NCBI GenBank assembly: GCA_030156225.1
Contig: JASGMW010000009.1
Coordinates: 1-32,208, forward strand
Length of the DNA: 32,208 nucleotides
Reading direction: 5' to 3'
DNA from: Methanofollis sp.
GTDB lineage: Archaea > Halobacteriota > Methanomicrobia > Methanomicrobiales > Methanofollaceae
The notes beneath the pieces were generated by a model. That model was not told where the DNA came from. It did no database searches and was given only the letters and a program-made list of their open reading frames with translations. This document shows, piece after piece, positions 1 to 7,721 of the stretch. The stretch's first letter is position 1; every line of letters begins with the position of its first letter. A program made the position numbers and the translations under genes.

Positions 1-98
1 CAACCTGGAGATGCAGGGGTGCAGTCAGCCACCCGGACGAGAACTATCGACATGATACAGTCTCAAGCCCCGTCCACACAGGCGCGGGGTCGTTGACA
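1..98 (+). repeat. Left copy of terminal inverted repeat
   Basis: Bases 1-98 are the reverse complement of 32111-32208 with one difference, at base 58 (C here, the equivalent of G in the other copy). The match stops sharply after base 98. The repeat contains a short stem, CTATC-loop-GATAG, around 44-57; the one mismatch falls at its foot in this copy. It probably belongs to the end of a multicopy mobile element or other dispersed repeat at which the assembly stopped; its identity is not recognisable from 98 bases. Confidence 0.95.
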
Positions 99-342
99 CG
101 CCGGCGATCTCTGGCCGGCATGAGATGGAGCATGGTTGAGGGGGACGGCCCGGGATCACAGGGTTCAGGCATCATCCCGGCCGCAACCGTTGTGCGAATG
201 GTCCTGCTCTTCTCCTCGTATCGCGAGCCTGAACGTTGCGTTCCCTGATCCCTTCCGCCCGCAAAAAAATCCTGCGGACCGGGGCAGAGTATTTCAGGGA
301 GCGGACCAGACATAGGGAACAGGGCACTCCCGGGTGTTTCTC
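99..342. other. Intergenic leader upstream of pit; no gene seen
   Basis: No convincing gene or strong TATA box is seen. A minus-strand open frame (44-313) runs through it into the repeat, but its arginine- and proline-rich translation looks like noncoding GC-rich sequence. A run of seven A at 263-269 would be a T-tract for minus-strand transcription, with no minus-strand gene nearby to end. Confidence 0.5.
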
Positions 343-1374
343 ATGATACCGGACATCGCGGCGATCACGATCCTGCTGGCATTCGCCTTCACCTTTACCA
401 ACGGATTTCAGGACGCAAGCTCCATCGCCGCCACCCTGATCGCCTCCAGGTCTGCGACGCCCAGAAAAGGGATCATTCTTGTCGCAGTCATGGCGTTTCT
501 CGGCGCGGTCCTGGGAGGAAACGCGGTCGCGTTCACCCTTTCCGGGCTGATCACCCTGGAATCGGGCAGCCAGACGATCGTCGTGCTGCTGGCCGCCGTC
601 CTGAGCGCAACCGCGTGGAACCTTGCGACCTGGAGTTACGGCCTGCCCTCGTCGTCGACGCATGCCCTGATCGGCGGCCTGATCGGCGCCGGCATCGCGG
701 CGGCCGGGACCGGGAGCGTGTACTGGGGGGTGGCCGACCTGCTGGCGCCCTCGCACGAGATGGTCGGTCTGGTGAAGATCCTCTTCTTCTTCGTCGCCTC
801 GATATTCATCGGGTTTGCCGGCAGTTACCTGATGCGCAGAACGACCGGCCTTCTGCTCCGCAACGCAAAAAAAACGGTCAACAGAACGATCGTGCGCCTG
901 AACAGGATTGCCGCTGCAGCGATGGCGTTCTTCAACGGGGCAAACGACTCCCAGAAACAACTCGGCATCATCGCGCTCGCGCTCTTTGCGGCCGACCGTT
1001 CGGCAACTCTCGACGTCCCTCTCTGGGCCAGATTTGCGTGCGCTGTGCTGCTCGGCGTCGGGACCCTCGGCGGCGGATGGCGGATCATGAACACCCTGGG
1101 ACGAAGGATCTTCGAAATCGAGCCCATTCATTCGTTCGACTCCCAGGTCTCTTCGGGAGCCGCGATCGCCCTCTCCACCCTTGCCGGGGCGCCGATATCG
1201 TCGACGCATATCATCACCACCTCGGTGATCGGACTGGGAGCGGCAGAAAACCCGCGGAGGGTGCACTGGCAGGTCGGAAAGGAGATCGTCGCCGCCATGG
1301 TGGTGACGATTCCGGGGACGGCGCTGGTCGGCGCGCTGGTCTACCTGATCGTCTCATTGCTCACAGGAGCGTGA
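343..1374 (+). CDS. pit: PiT-family inorganic phosphate transporter
   Basis: This is a membrane symporter that brings phosphate (or metal-phosphate) into the cell using an ion gradient. The family signature occurs twice, as expected of the inverted-duplicate PiT fold: GFQDASSIAATLIASR near the N-terminus, and FNGANDSQKQLG in the middle. Hydrophobic membrane segments flank both. SSSTHALIGG and ISSTHIITTS are the paired second motifs. A GTG at 334 would extend the frame by three residues, but GGTG at 333-336 is a good ribosome binding site six bases before the ATG at 343, so 343 is preferred. The DUF47 gene follows after 7 bases, the usual Pit accessory arrangement. About 343 residues, normal for archaeal members. 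Substrate specificity within the family is inferred. Confidence 0.93.
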   Translation: MIPDIAAITILLAFAFTFTNGFQDASSIAATLIASRSATPRKGIILVAVMAFLGAVLGGNAVAFTLSGLITLESGSQTIVVLLAAVLSATAWNLATWSYGLPSSSTHALIGGLIGAGIAAAGTGSVYWGVADLLAPSHEMVGLVKILFFFVASIFIGFAGSYLMRRTTGLLLRNAKKTVNRTIVRLNRIAAAAMAFFNGANDSQKQLGIIALALFAADRSATLDVPLWARFACAVLLGVGTLGGGWRIMNTLGRRIFEIEPIHSFDSQVSSGAAIALSTLAGAPISSTHIITTSVIGLGAAENPRRVHWQVGKEIVAAMVVTIPGTALVGALVYLIVSLLTGA

Positions 1375-1381
1375 TTGCGTC

Positions 1382-2035
1382 ATGAAAAATCCATCGAACA
1401 ACCAGGAGAAAAAAAGGCGGCTGGACCTATTCGGCTCCATCTTCCCGAGAGAGTACGACTTCGAGGAAATGCTTGCGGACCAGGCGAGCCACATATTGAC
1501 GGGCGTGCAGACGTTTGCGAACTGGCTCCGGACAAGCCCTCTCGAAGACCCGGCAAAACTGGAGGAACTGGAGAGCGAGACAGACAGGATGCGCCACGAT
1601 CTCGAAGAAAAACTGATCACCTCCTTTTCCACGCCCTTCGACCGGCAGGACATCTACAGCATCTCGCGTCAGATAGACTACATCCTGAACTATGCAGGCG
1701 AGACGGCCAGGGAGATGTACGCCTTCGGAGTGGACCCGGACGGCGCGATCATCGGGATGGCCGATGCCCTGCTCGACGGAACGGCGTGCGTCGCCGACGG
1801 CGTGAAGGTCATGAACAGGAACAACGCCGAACTTGAGGAGCAGATCAGGCTGGCACGGGTGGCGATACACCGGATCGAGACGATCTATATCATGAGCATG
1901 GCCGACCTGCTGCATACCGGCGATGCGATGGCCGCCCTGAGAAAACGCGAGATCTATCACCACCTGCGCGACGCCGGCCGGGCGCTGCGGAACACGGCGG
2001 ACATCATGCACAGGACCGCGGTGGGACTGGCGTGA
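1382..2035 (+). CDS. DUF47 family Pit accessory protein (PhoU-like)
   Basis: This is a cytoplasmic helical-bundle protein of the DUF47/TIGR00153 family, distantly PhoU-like and normally encoded next to a Pit transporter whose activity it is thought to modulate. The start FGSIFPREYDFEEML, the acid-rich helices, the segment DRQDIYSISRQIDYILNY near residues 80-100 and the C-terminal helical pair are typical. Its 217 residues match the family. It starts 7 bases after the pit stop codon and is surely co-transcribed with it. The precise mechanism is not known from sequence. Confidence 0.92.
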   Translation: MKNPSNNQEKKRRLDLFGSIFPREYDFEEMLADQASHILTGVQTFANWLRTSPLEDPAKLEELESETDRMRHDLEEKLITSFSTPFDRQDIYSISRQIDYILNYAGETAREMYAFGVDPDGAIIGMADALLDGTACVADGVKVMNRNNAELEEQIRLARVAIHRIETIYIMSMADLLHTGDAMAALRKREIYHHLRDAGRALRNTADIMHRTAVGLA

Positions 2036-2041
2036 CGCGCG

Positions 2042-2048
2042 AAAAAAA
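2042..2048 (-). terminator. T-tract after the amidotransferase gene
   Basis: Seven A on the plus strand read as T7 on the minus strand, beginning six bases after the stop codon at 2054. Oligo-T tracts are the typical archaeal intrinsic terminator. Confidence 0.55.
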
Positions 2049-2053
2049 GGTGC

Positions 2054-2749
2054 TCATGCCCGATCGGCCTGGTCGAAGAAATTCCCGATGATCCGATGGG
2101 ACAGGCGCTCCAGCTCCTCGCTCCACGCCCCGGCATAACCGGTCACCGCCTCGGGGGGCAGACCGACCTTCTGGAGATCGCTCCCGTATACGGAAACCCA
2201 CTCTTCGAGCATCCCGATGGTGACCTCCGGGTGGAACTGGAGCCCCCAGGCATTTTTGAACCTGAACGCCTGGTTCTTGCAGTAACGCGAGGTTGCGAGA
2301 AGATCGGCGCCCTGCGGGACCGCAAAGGTATCGAAATGCCACTCGATCGTCGGGAAGGTCCGCGGCACACCGGCAAGCAGGGGATCTTTCGTCCCCTCCC
2401 GCGTCTGGGTCAGGGGAAAGAGCCCGATCTCAGGAACGGCATTTCGCGTGACAAGTCCGCCGAGCGCCTTCGCCAGGAGCTGCCCGCCCAGGCAGAAGCC
2501 GAGGTACCGGCCGCCGTCCATGACGAAAGAGCGGATCGCCGGGTCGAGGTCTGCGAGGTATGGGTGGCGTTCTTCTTCATAGACGTTCATCGGCCCGCCA
2601 AGAACGATCATGACGTCCGCGTCCTGCGGAACCGGGTCGCCGAGGTCCATTCGGGCGACCGCATAGTCGATCCCCCGCTCTTCGAGGATACCCTCGAGAA
2701 GAGGGCCCGGCCCCTCGCAGGCGATGTGCTGGATCAGTGCTGCGTGCAT
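2054..2749 (-). CDS. Class I glutamine amidotransferase-like protein
   Basis: This 231-residue protein is a stand-alone glutamine amidotransferase domain of the GMP-synthase-like type. The nucleophile elbow GFCLGGQLLAKALGG places the catalytic Cys near residue 85; WGLQFHPEV near residue 170 supplies the His and Glu of the triad; VLGGPMNVYE is the oxyanion region. Family members hydrolyse glutamine and pass on ammonia, or act as gamma-glutamyl hydrolases. No synthetase partner is adjacent, so the real substrate is unknown. GGTGA lies three bases before the ATG. It is convergent with the pit-DUF47 pair and separated from cynS by a T-tract, so it is probably transcribed alone. Confidence 0.87.
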   Translation of the reverse strand: MHAALIQHIACEGPGPLLEGILEERGIDYAVARMDLGDPVPQDADVMIVLGGPMNVYEEERHPYLADLDPAIRSFVMDGGRYLGFCLGGQLLAKALGGLVTRNAVPEIGLFPLTQTREGTKDPLLAGVPRTFPTIEWHFDTFAVPQGADLLATSRYCKNQAFRFKNAWGLQFHPEVTIGMLEEWVSVYGSDLQKVGLPPEAVTGYAGAWSEELERLSHRIIGNFFDQADRA

Positions 2750-2800
2750 ATTTCACCTTATTCTCACGTAGGTCTTGAAGAAAGAATGTCTCCTGAAGGC

Positions 2801-2807
2801 AAAAAAA
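2801..2807 (-). terminator. Terminator of the amt1-glnK1-cynS operon
   Basis: A run of seven T on the minus strand lies 57 bases after the cynS stop codon and before the next gene on the same strand. Confidence 0.55.
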
Positions 2808-2864
2808 GAACCCCCGGGATGAGAAAGACGCACAGGTTTCCGGGGGGCGATGGACGTGCGAGGT

Positions 2865-3308
2865 TCACCACTTTCTGTACGGCAGGAACTTGCCGTTCAA
2901 TTCGACGACCACACGGTCGCCCTTCGGGTCCTCCTTCTTTTTGATGTCGATCTCGAAGTCTATGGCGCTCATGATACCGTCGCCGAATTTCTCATGGATG
3001 ATCGCCTTCATCGGCATCCCGTAGACGGCCATGATCTCGTAGAAGCGATAGATCAGCGGGTCGGTCGGGACGATTGTCTCAAAAGAACCCTTGTACGGGC
3101 ACTCCTGCAGGACGGCGGCGACAGCCGGGTCCAGGCCGAGTTTTTCAACGACGATCTGCGCCTCTTCGGCCGACATGCTTGCCTGGCCGAGGAGAGCGGA
3201 CGCCGTCCATACTTCGTGCCTGCCGACGGCCTTTGCCATCTCTGCAAAGGTGATCTGCTGTTCCCGCATCGCGTCGGTAATTGCAACCGTTACATCCTTT
3301 CGGTCCAT
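2865..3308 (-). CDS. cynS: Cyanate hydratase (cyanase)
   Basis: Cyanase converts cyanate and bicarbonate to ammonia and CO2 (via carbamate), so it can supply nitrogen or detoxify cyanate. The 147-residue protein has the N-terminal helical domain (residues 1-75) and the C-terminal catalytic segment. YRFYEIMAVYGMPMKA supplies the catalytic Arg and Glu, and GIMSAIDFEIDI the catalytic Ser; the family signature ends in LNGKFLPYRKW. The open frame extends 56 codons upstream, but AGGAG eight bases before the ATG at 3308, together with family length, fixes this start. It is the last gene of an operon after amt1 and glnK1, with a 58-base gap, so it is likely induced under nitrogen limitation. This context favours a nitrogen-scavenging role. 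Confidence 0.95.
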   Translation of the reverse strand: MDRKDVTVAITDAMREQQITFAEMAKAVGRHEVWTASALLGQASMSAEEAQIVVEKLGLDPAVAAVLQECPYKGSFETIVPTDPLIYRFYEIMAVYGMPMKAIIHEKFGDGIMSAIDFEIDIKKKEDPKGDRVVVELNGKFLPYRKW

Positions 3309-3366
3309 GTGACTGCTCCTGGTAGATCTGTTCTGTTGCGTTTCTGAAATATGGGTGAAAGAAGGT

Positions 3367-3705
<339 letters not shown>

Positions 3706-5064
3706 TTACTCAGCCTCCATTGCAGGCTCGGTGGCCACGAAGTACGGGTATGCCGACATACCATGCTCGCCGAGATCGAGGCCCTGCTGCTCTTCGGCTG
3801 CAGAGACCCTGATGCCGAGCGTCTTTTTCAGGATGCCGAAGACGAGCAGACCCATGCCGAATGCCCATACGAAGTTGACTACAGTGGATATCACCTGTGC
3901 CGTAAAGAAGTCTGCCCCGCCGAAGAACAGGCCCGCGACACCGCCGTACGTGCCGTCCGCAAACAGACCGAGTGCGATCAGGCCCCATGCACCGTTGATG
4001 CCGTGGACCGAGATTGCACCGACCGGGTCGTCGACCTTCAGTTTCCAGTCGAGGAACCAGACGCCGACGACCACGAGGATACCGGCAATGAGCCCGATCA
4101 GCACCGCAGACGGGGGGTTCACCCACGCACAGCCCGCCGTGATGGCGACAAGGCCGGCGATCGCGGCGTTGCCGGTCATCGAGACGTCGGGCTTGCCGTG
4201 CCACAACCAGGTACAGATCATCGCCGAGAGCATCGCCGCCGCCGCCGCAAGGGTGGTGTTGGTCGCGATGACCGAGACCCGCAGGTCGTTGCCCACCAGC
4301 GTCGAGCCGCAGTTGAAGCCGTACCATCCGAACCAGAGGATGAAGACACCCAGGATACCCATGGTGACCGAGTGGCCGGGGATCGCACGGGGCGTACCGT
4401 CTTTTGCATATTTCCCGATGCGTGGACCGAGCAGCAGCGCACCCGCAAGGGCGACCCAGCCGCCGAGCCCGTGGACGACGCCGGAACCCGCGAAGTCGAG
4501 AGCGCCGAGGCTTGAGAGCCAGCCGCCGCCCCAGACCCAGTGGCCGTAGAACGGGTAGATGATCGCCGTGATCGCCACGCTTGCAATGATGTAAGTCGAG
4601 AACTTACACCGCTCGGCAACCGCACCCGAGACGATCGTCGCAGCCGTTGCAGCGAAGACCATCTGGAAGAACCATGACTCGATGGTGGTCACGTCGTAGG
4701 CATCACCCATCAGGAAGAAGCCGGACCACCCCATGAGCCAGTCCATGCCCTGCATCGTGCCGTACATGATGGCAAAACCGATCGCCCAGTATGTGAGCGC
4801 ACCGATGGAGAAGTCCATCATGTTCTTCATCATGATGTTGGCAGCGTTCTTCGCCCTCGTAAAGCCGGTTTCGACCATCGAGAAGCCTGCCTGCATAAAC
4901 ATCACGAGGAACCCACACATCAGTACCCAGATAAAGTCAATGGCCGCGTCCGGGTTCTCTGCGATCGTCTCTTCCCCTGAAGGGTCTGCCGCTGCCGCCG
5001 GAGCGACAATAAGAAGAATGATACAGAGCGCCGCAAGCGCCCACATAATGTGCTGTCTTTTCAT
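3706..5064 (-). CDS. amt: Ammonium transporter Amt1 (with signal peptide)
   Basis: This 452-residue Amt/Mep/Rh channel carries ammonium across the membrane. An N-terminal signal sequence (residues 1-26, ending APAAAA) precedes the eleven-helix core, unlike Amt2 and Amt3 in this window. Both pore histidines are present: His198 in SGVVHG and His354 in ISVHGINGAWG. The P-II docking tail follows the last helix. GGTGA six bases before the ATG is the ribosome binding site. It heads the amt1-glnK1-cynS operon, and an NrpR-type palindrome overlaps the predicted transcription start, so repression under nitrogen excess is expected. Confidence 0.96.
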   Translation of the reverse strand: MKRQHIMWALAALCIILLIVAPAAAADPSGEETIAENPDAAIDFIWVLMCGFLVMFMQAGFSMVETGFTRAKNAANIMMKNMMDFSIGALTYWAIGFAIMYGTMQGMDWLMGWSGFFLMGDAYDVTTIESWFFQMVFAATAATIVSGAVAERCKFSTYIIASVAITAIIYPFYGHWVWGGGWLSSLGALDFAGSGVVHGLGGWVALAGALLLGPRIGKYAKDGTPRAIPGHSVTMGILGVFILWFGWYGFNCGSTLVGNDLRVSVIATNTTLAAAAAMLSAMICTWLWHGKPDVSMTGNAAIAGLVAITAGCAWVNPPSAVLIGLIAGILVVVGVWFLDWKLKVDDPVGAISVHGINGAWGLIALGLFADGTYGGVAGLFFGGADFFTAQVISTVVNFVWAFGMGLLVFGILKKTLGIRVSAAEEQQGLDLGEHGMSAYPYFVATEPAMEAE

Positions 5065-5096
5065 CGATCTTCACCTGCTCCTGTCCAGAAGGAGTC

Positions 5097-5110
5097 GGAA
5101 AGATGTTTCC
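5097..5110 (-). promoter_or_regulatory. NrpR-type operator of amt1
   Basis: GGAA-AGATGT-TTCC matches exactly the GGAA-N6-TTCC operator known for the euryarchaeal nitrogen repressor NrpR. It begins eight bases downstream of the TATA box (minus strand) and covers the predicted transcription start, where a bound repressor would block initiation. Confidence 0.85.
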
Positions 5111-5115
5111 TTCCC

Positions 5116-5131
5116 GTACATATAAATGTAC
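5116..5131 (-). promoter_or_regulatory. amt1 TATA box inside a palindrome
   Basis: On the minus strand TTTATATG (5119-5126) is a good archaeal TATA box about 55-60 bases before the amt1 ATG, giving a predicted transcription start near 5098. It sits within an inverted repeat GTACAT-4 bases-ATGTAC (5116-5131). The palindrome could bind a second regulator or be chance. Confidence 0.65.
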
Positions 5132-5174
5132 CGATTTCTCCCTGCTGACGGACAACAGGGGGAGCGAAGGCATA

Positions 5175-5186
5175 CTATATATAAGG
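5175..5186. promoter_or_regulatory. Second strong TATA-like element
   Basis: CTATATATAAGG is AT-rich on both strands and would serve as a TATA box in either direction. On the minus strand it could drive a longer amt1 transcript (start near 5152). On the plus strand it points to the zinc-ribbon remnant at 5341. Confidence 0.4.
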
Positions 5187-5340
5187 ATCCCACGGACAGA
5201 GAGCAGAACGAGATCATCGATTGAAATCGGTCGGTCGGGATAACGTGCCCTACGGGATATTCTGCCGGCCGGGAAAAATATAAGAGCCATGGGGTGATCC
5301 GGATAACGCAAGAAGAGACGGGATCGTCAGGGAAGTACAC

Positions 5341-5519
5341 GACGAAGGGCCGTTCTGCCGGAGTTGCGGCATGCCGCTGAAGAACCCTGCCGATCGTCCG
5401 GGGACTGCTGCACCTATTGCTGCCGACAGGAAGCGTTCGTCGACCCGGAGATCACGATGGAAGAAATGGCTGCATTCTTACGCAAAAAATATGGCCGGGG
5501 CGGGCATCACGACGCCTGA
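5341..5519 (+). pseudogene. Remnant of a small zinc-ribbon protein, frameshifted
   Basis: Two pieces in different frames together resemble the PF12674-type zinc ribbon. The first frame reads GPFCRSCGMPLKNPADRPG (to about 5403). The second, shifted by one base, reads DCCTYCCRQEAFVDPEITM and ends at TGA 5517-5519. CxxCGMPL, then a CxxC, then a DPEITMEEM segment is the family order. No ATG or GTG start is present in the first frame, and the usual residues between the two Cys pairs are shortened. It is either a decayed gene or a sequencing frameshift; the missing start favours decay. Confidence 0.5.
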
Positions 5520-5573
5520 AGAAGAAGACGCCCCCTGCTCAAACGGTGGAAGATCTGAAAGGCCGAAACCGGC

Positions 5574-5819
5574 CTATCGGGAGGTCTGCTCCAGGGCAGC
5601 CTCGATCCGTTCCAGGGACGACGCGATCCGGTCCAGGTACGTCTTCAGCCATGCGAGAACGAGCGCGATCAGCACCAGCCCGGCAACGCACCAGAACAGC
5701 AGGGGAACCGCCGTGACGTCGGCGCTGAGAAGAACGCCGATCAGCAGCGCCATGCCGTACGCCACGCAGAAGAGCAGCGCCGTTCCGACGACCATTTTTA
5801 CAGCCATCTGAGAATCCAT
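5574..5819 (-). CDS. Small two-helix membrane protein, unknown function
   Basis: This 81-residue protein has two strongly hydrophobic segments (about residues 8-30 and 38-58) separated by a short turn, then a charged amphipathic tail (KTYLDRIASSLERIEAALE) that could form a short coiled coil. I do not recognise a family. GGTGG lies four bases before the ATG at 5819; a second ATG is at 5807. Its own TATA box at 5867-5875 and the T-tract closing the preceding glutamate synthase operon suggest it is a separate transcript. Confidence 0.6.
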   Translation of the reverse strand: MDSQMAVKMVVGTALLFCVAYGMALLIGVLLSADVTAVPLLFWCVAGLVLIALVLAWLKTYLDRIASSLERIEAALEQTSR

Positions 5820-5866
5820 GGGTCCACCCGATCACCCGCCGGGTGTTCCCGGAGAATAAATCATCA

Positions 5867-5875
5867 GAATATATC
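5867..5875 (-). promoter_or_regulatory. TATA box for the small membrane protein gene
   Basis: GATATATTC on the minus strand places a transcription start near 5845, about 25 bases before the ATG at 5819. Confidence 0.45.
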
Positions 5876-5933
5876 CGCACGCGGCATAAAACGTTTCGCA
5901 CGGACGCGAACCCCCGCGGCGGCAAAAAAAGAG

Positions 5934-5940
5934 AGAGCGG
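5934..5940 (-). terminator. Terminator of the glutamate synthase operon
   Basis: T7 on the minus strand starts seven bases after the last stop codon of the four-gene operon. Confidence 0.6.
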
Positions 5941-5947
5941 CGATTTT

Positions 5948-6970
5948 TCAGTCCTGCCGGCTCCGCGCCAGTTTCTTTTCTGCGAGGACCTCGACCTTCG
6001 CGAGGTCGACCTCGCCGCCCACTTCGAGCAGGCCGGCCGCACGCGCCCCCTCGACAAAGCCCAGACCGACCGGGGTGCGGACGAGCAGCGTCGTATACCC
6101 CTGCGGACTCCCGACCGCCCCGGCCGAGATGTCGGCGGCGACCGCCGCGAAGTCGGTGCAGCGGCGGCAGCCGGCAGGGATGCAGGTCTCAAGTTCTTTG
6201 AGCGGGATCGCGACGATCCGTCCGTCCGTCGTCGTCACTTCAAGTTTTCCCTTCACGTCGAGACGGGCGATCTCCCAGGGATCGATACCCAGCTCGCCCC
6301 GGATCTTTCCCTCCATCAGTCTGCCGTAGTCGAAACTCTCCGTACAGAACAGACCGACGAGGAGCCGGACCGCCTTCCTGTACGGGGCGAGCAGATCGAA
6401 ATCGCTCTCCCGCATGCGGGCGACCGCCTCCGCGGCGCAGGGCACGGCAACGACGGCGACCCGGCGATACTTCCGCACGACGACCGCCTCTTTCAGGGCG
6501 GTGAGCATCGGCACCCACCAGTTGTACCGGCTCCCGGCCTGGGCGACGAGCGCCTCCCGGCGGGTGATCACCGCCGAAGACGGTTTTTTCGTCCAGCGGT
6601 CCTCCGAGACCGTGACCACGGCGTCGATGAGCCCGGCGTCGAGGGCATGGGCGAGGATCGCCGTCACAGCGCCGCCGCTCTGTTTTCCGGGAACGGAAAA
6701 GATCGCCTTTGCGGCGATCGCTGACAGATATTCGCCCAGAAGCGGCGACGGCACCGCACCAGCCACGCGCGGGCAGACCCGATAACAGGCGCCGCACAGA
6801 ACGCCGTCGTTCTCCATCTTGCAGTAGCCCGAGGACGACGGGTGGTCCGGCGACCCCGGAGAAAACGAGAGGGCGTCGGCCGGACAGACCGCCACGCACG
6901 CCCCGCACCGGGCGCAGAGCCCCGCATCCCAGACCTCGGTTTTCAGATCCCTGTAACTTTTTTCTGCCAT
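5948..6970 (-). CDS. F420 hydrogenase/dehydrogenase beta-type subunit of glutamate synthase
   Basis: This 340-residue protein belongs to the FrhB/FpoF/FdhB-like family, which binds FAD and exchanges electrons with coenzyme F420. Residues 19-30 (CARCGACVAVCP) and about 59-67 (CGACYRVCP, with a further Cys upstream) are two ferredoxin-type [4Fe-4S] motifs; the FrhB core follows, with ETCIPAGCRRCTDFAA near residue 260. It is the last gene of an operon with three glutamate synthase parts, 7 bases after the preceding stop. The same association occurs in other methanogens, and implies a glutamate synthase driven by reduced F420 instead of NAD(P)H. The electron donor is inferred from family and context, not shown. 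Confidence 0.88.
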   Translation of the reverse strand: MAEKSYRDLKTEVWDAGLCARCGACVAVCPADALSFSPGSPDHPSSSGYCKMENDGVLCGACYRVCPRVAGAVPSPLLGEYLSAIAAKAIFSVPGKQSGGAVTAILAHALDAGLIDAVVTVSEDRWTKKPSSAVITRREALVAQAGSRYNWWVPMLTALKEAVVVRKYRRVAVVAVPCAAEAVARMRESDFDLLAPYRKAVRLLVGLFCTESFDYGRLMEGKIRGELGIDPWEIARLDVKGKLEVTTTDGRIVAIPLKELETCIPAGCRRCTDFAAVAADISAGAVGSPQGYTTLLVRTPVGLGFVEGARAAGLLEVGGEVDLAKVEVLAEKKLARSRQD

Positions 6971-6977
6971 TCTCCAC

Positions 6978-7721
6978 TCACTCCCAGGTATATTTCCCGG
7001 CGAACGGCCTGGCGCTCGCCGGACCGATCCGGGTATAGTCGGCTACGATCAGCGGGGCCGGATCGTTCCCGAAATACCGGCAGAACTCCTCGATCAGGGG
7101 CCGGATCCGCTCCCGGTGCGCCTCTTCGAAGGGCAGCACCTTCGCCCCGACGGCGAGGCAGCCGGGATCGACCTCGCCCCTGACATAGACCTCGCCGCCG
7201 TGGATGCCGCTTGCGATCCCGCGTTCGACGAACGGCCCGGTCTCGCCCAGACGGAGCAGGAGGACGATGCCGCCCGCCATATACTCGCCGAGATACGAGC
7301 GGGCGGTCCCGCCGACGACAAGGCAGGGATGTTTCTCCTCGTACTCCTTCATGTGGATGCCGCCGCGGTAGCCGACATCGTCCCTGACAAAGACCTTTCC
7401 GCCGCGCATCGAGTGGGCGGCGGCGTCTCCTGCACTGCCGTGGATGACGATCGTGCCGCCGTCCATCGTGTTGCCGGGCGCATGGTCGGCGTTGCCGTGG
7501 ACGACGAGCATCGGGCCGCGCATGAACATGCCGAGATCGCCGCCCGGCACCCCGTTGACCGTGATGACGACCTCGCCCACCAGACCGTCGGCGATGAACC
7601 GCTGGCCCAGAACGTTGTCGATGACGATCTCCTTTTCGCCGTCCCTGACCGCCGCCCTGACCATCCTGTTCAGCGGCGTATAGTGCAGTTCGGCCGCATC
7701 GATGCGTACGACCACGTTCAT
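6978..7721 (-). CDS. Glutamate synthase GXGXG-domain subunit
   Basis: This 247-residue protein is the stand-alone GXGXG (gltB3-like) right-handed beta-helix domain found at the C-terminus of bacterial GltB. Repeated glycine turns (GDLGMFMRGP, MDGGTIVIHGSAGDA, MRGGKVFVRDDVG, MAGGIVLLL) show the helix. In the enzyme it holds the FMN and amidotransferase domains together. Its ATG overlaps the stop codon of the FMN subunit by four bases, so they are coupled. The operon order on the minus strand is amidotransferase, FMN core, GXGXG, F420-type subunit. Confidence 0.92.
   Translation of the reverse strand: MNVVVRIDAAELHYTPLNRMVRAAVRDGEKEIVIDNVLGQRFIADGLVGEVVITVNGVPGGDLGMFMRGPMLVVHGNADHAPGNTMDGGTIVIHGSAGDAAAHSMRGGKVFVRDDVGYRGGIHMKEYEEKHPCLVVGGTARSYLGEYMAGGIVLLLRLGETGPFVERGIASGIHGGEVYVRGEVDPGCLAVGAKVLPFEEAHRERIRPLIEEFCRYFGNDPAPLIVADYTRIGPASARPFAGKYTWE

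Noticed and set aside
44-313. 89-codon minus-strand frame reading into the left repeat
   Set aside because: Low-complexity, Arg/Pro/Gly-rich translation, no ribosome binding site, no recognisable motif; it ends in the repeat by chance of frame.
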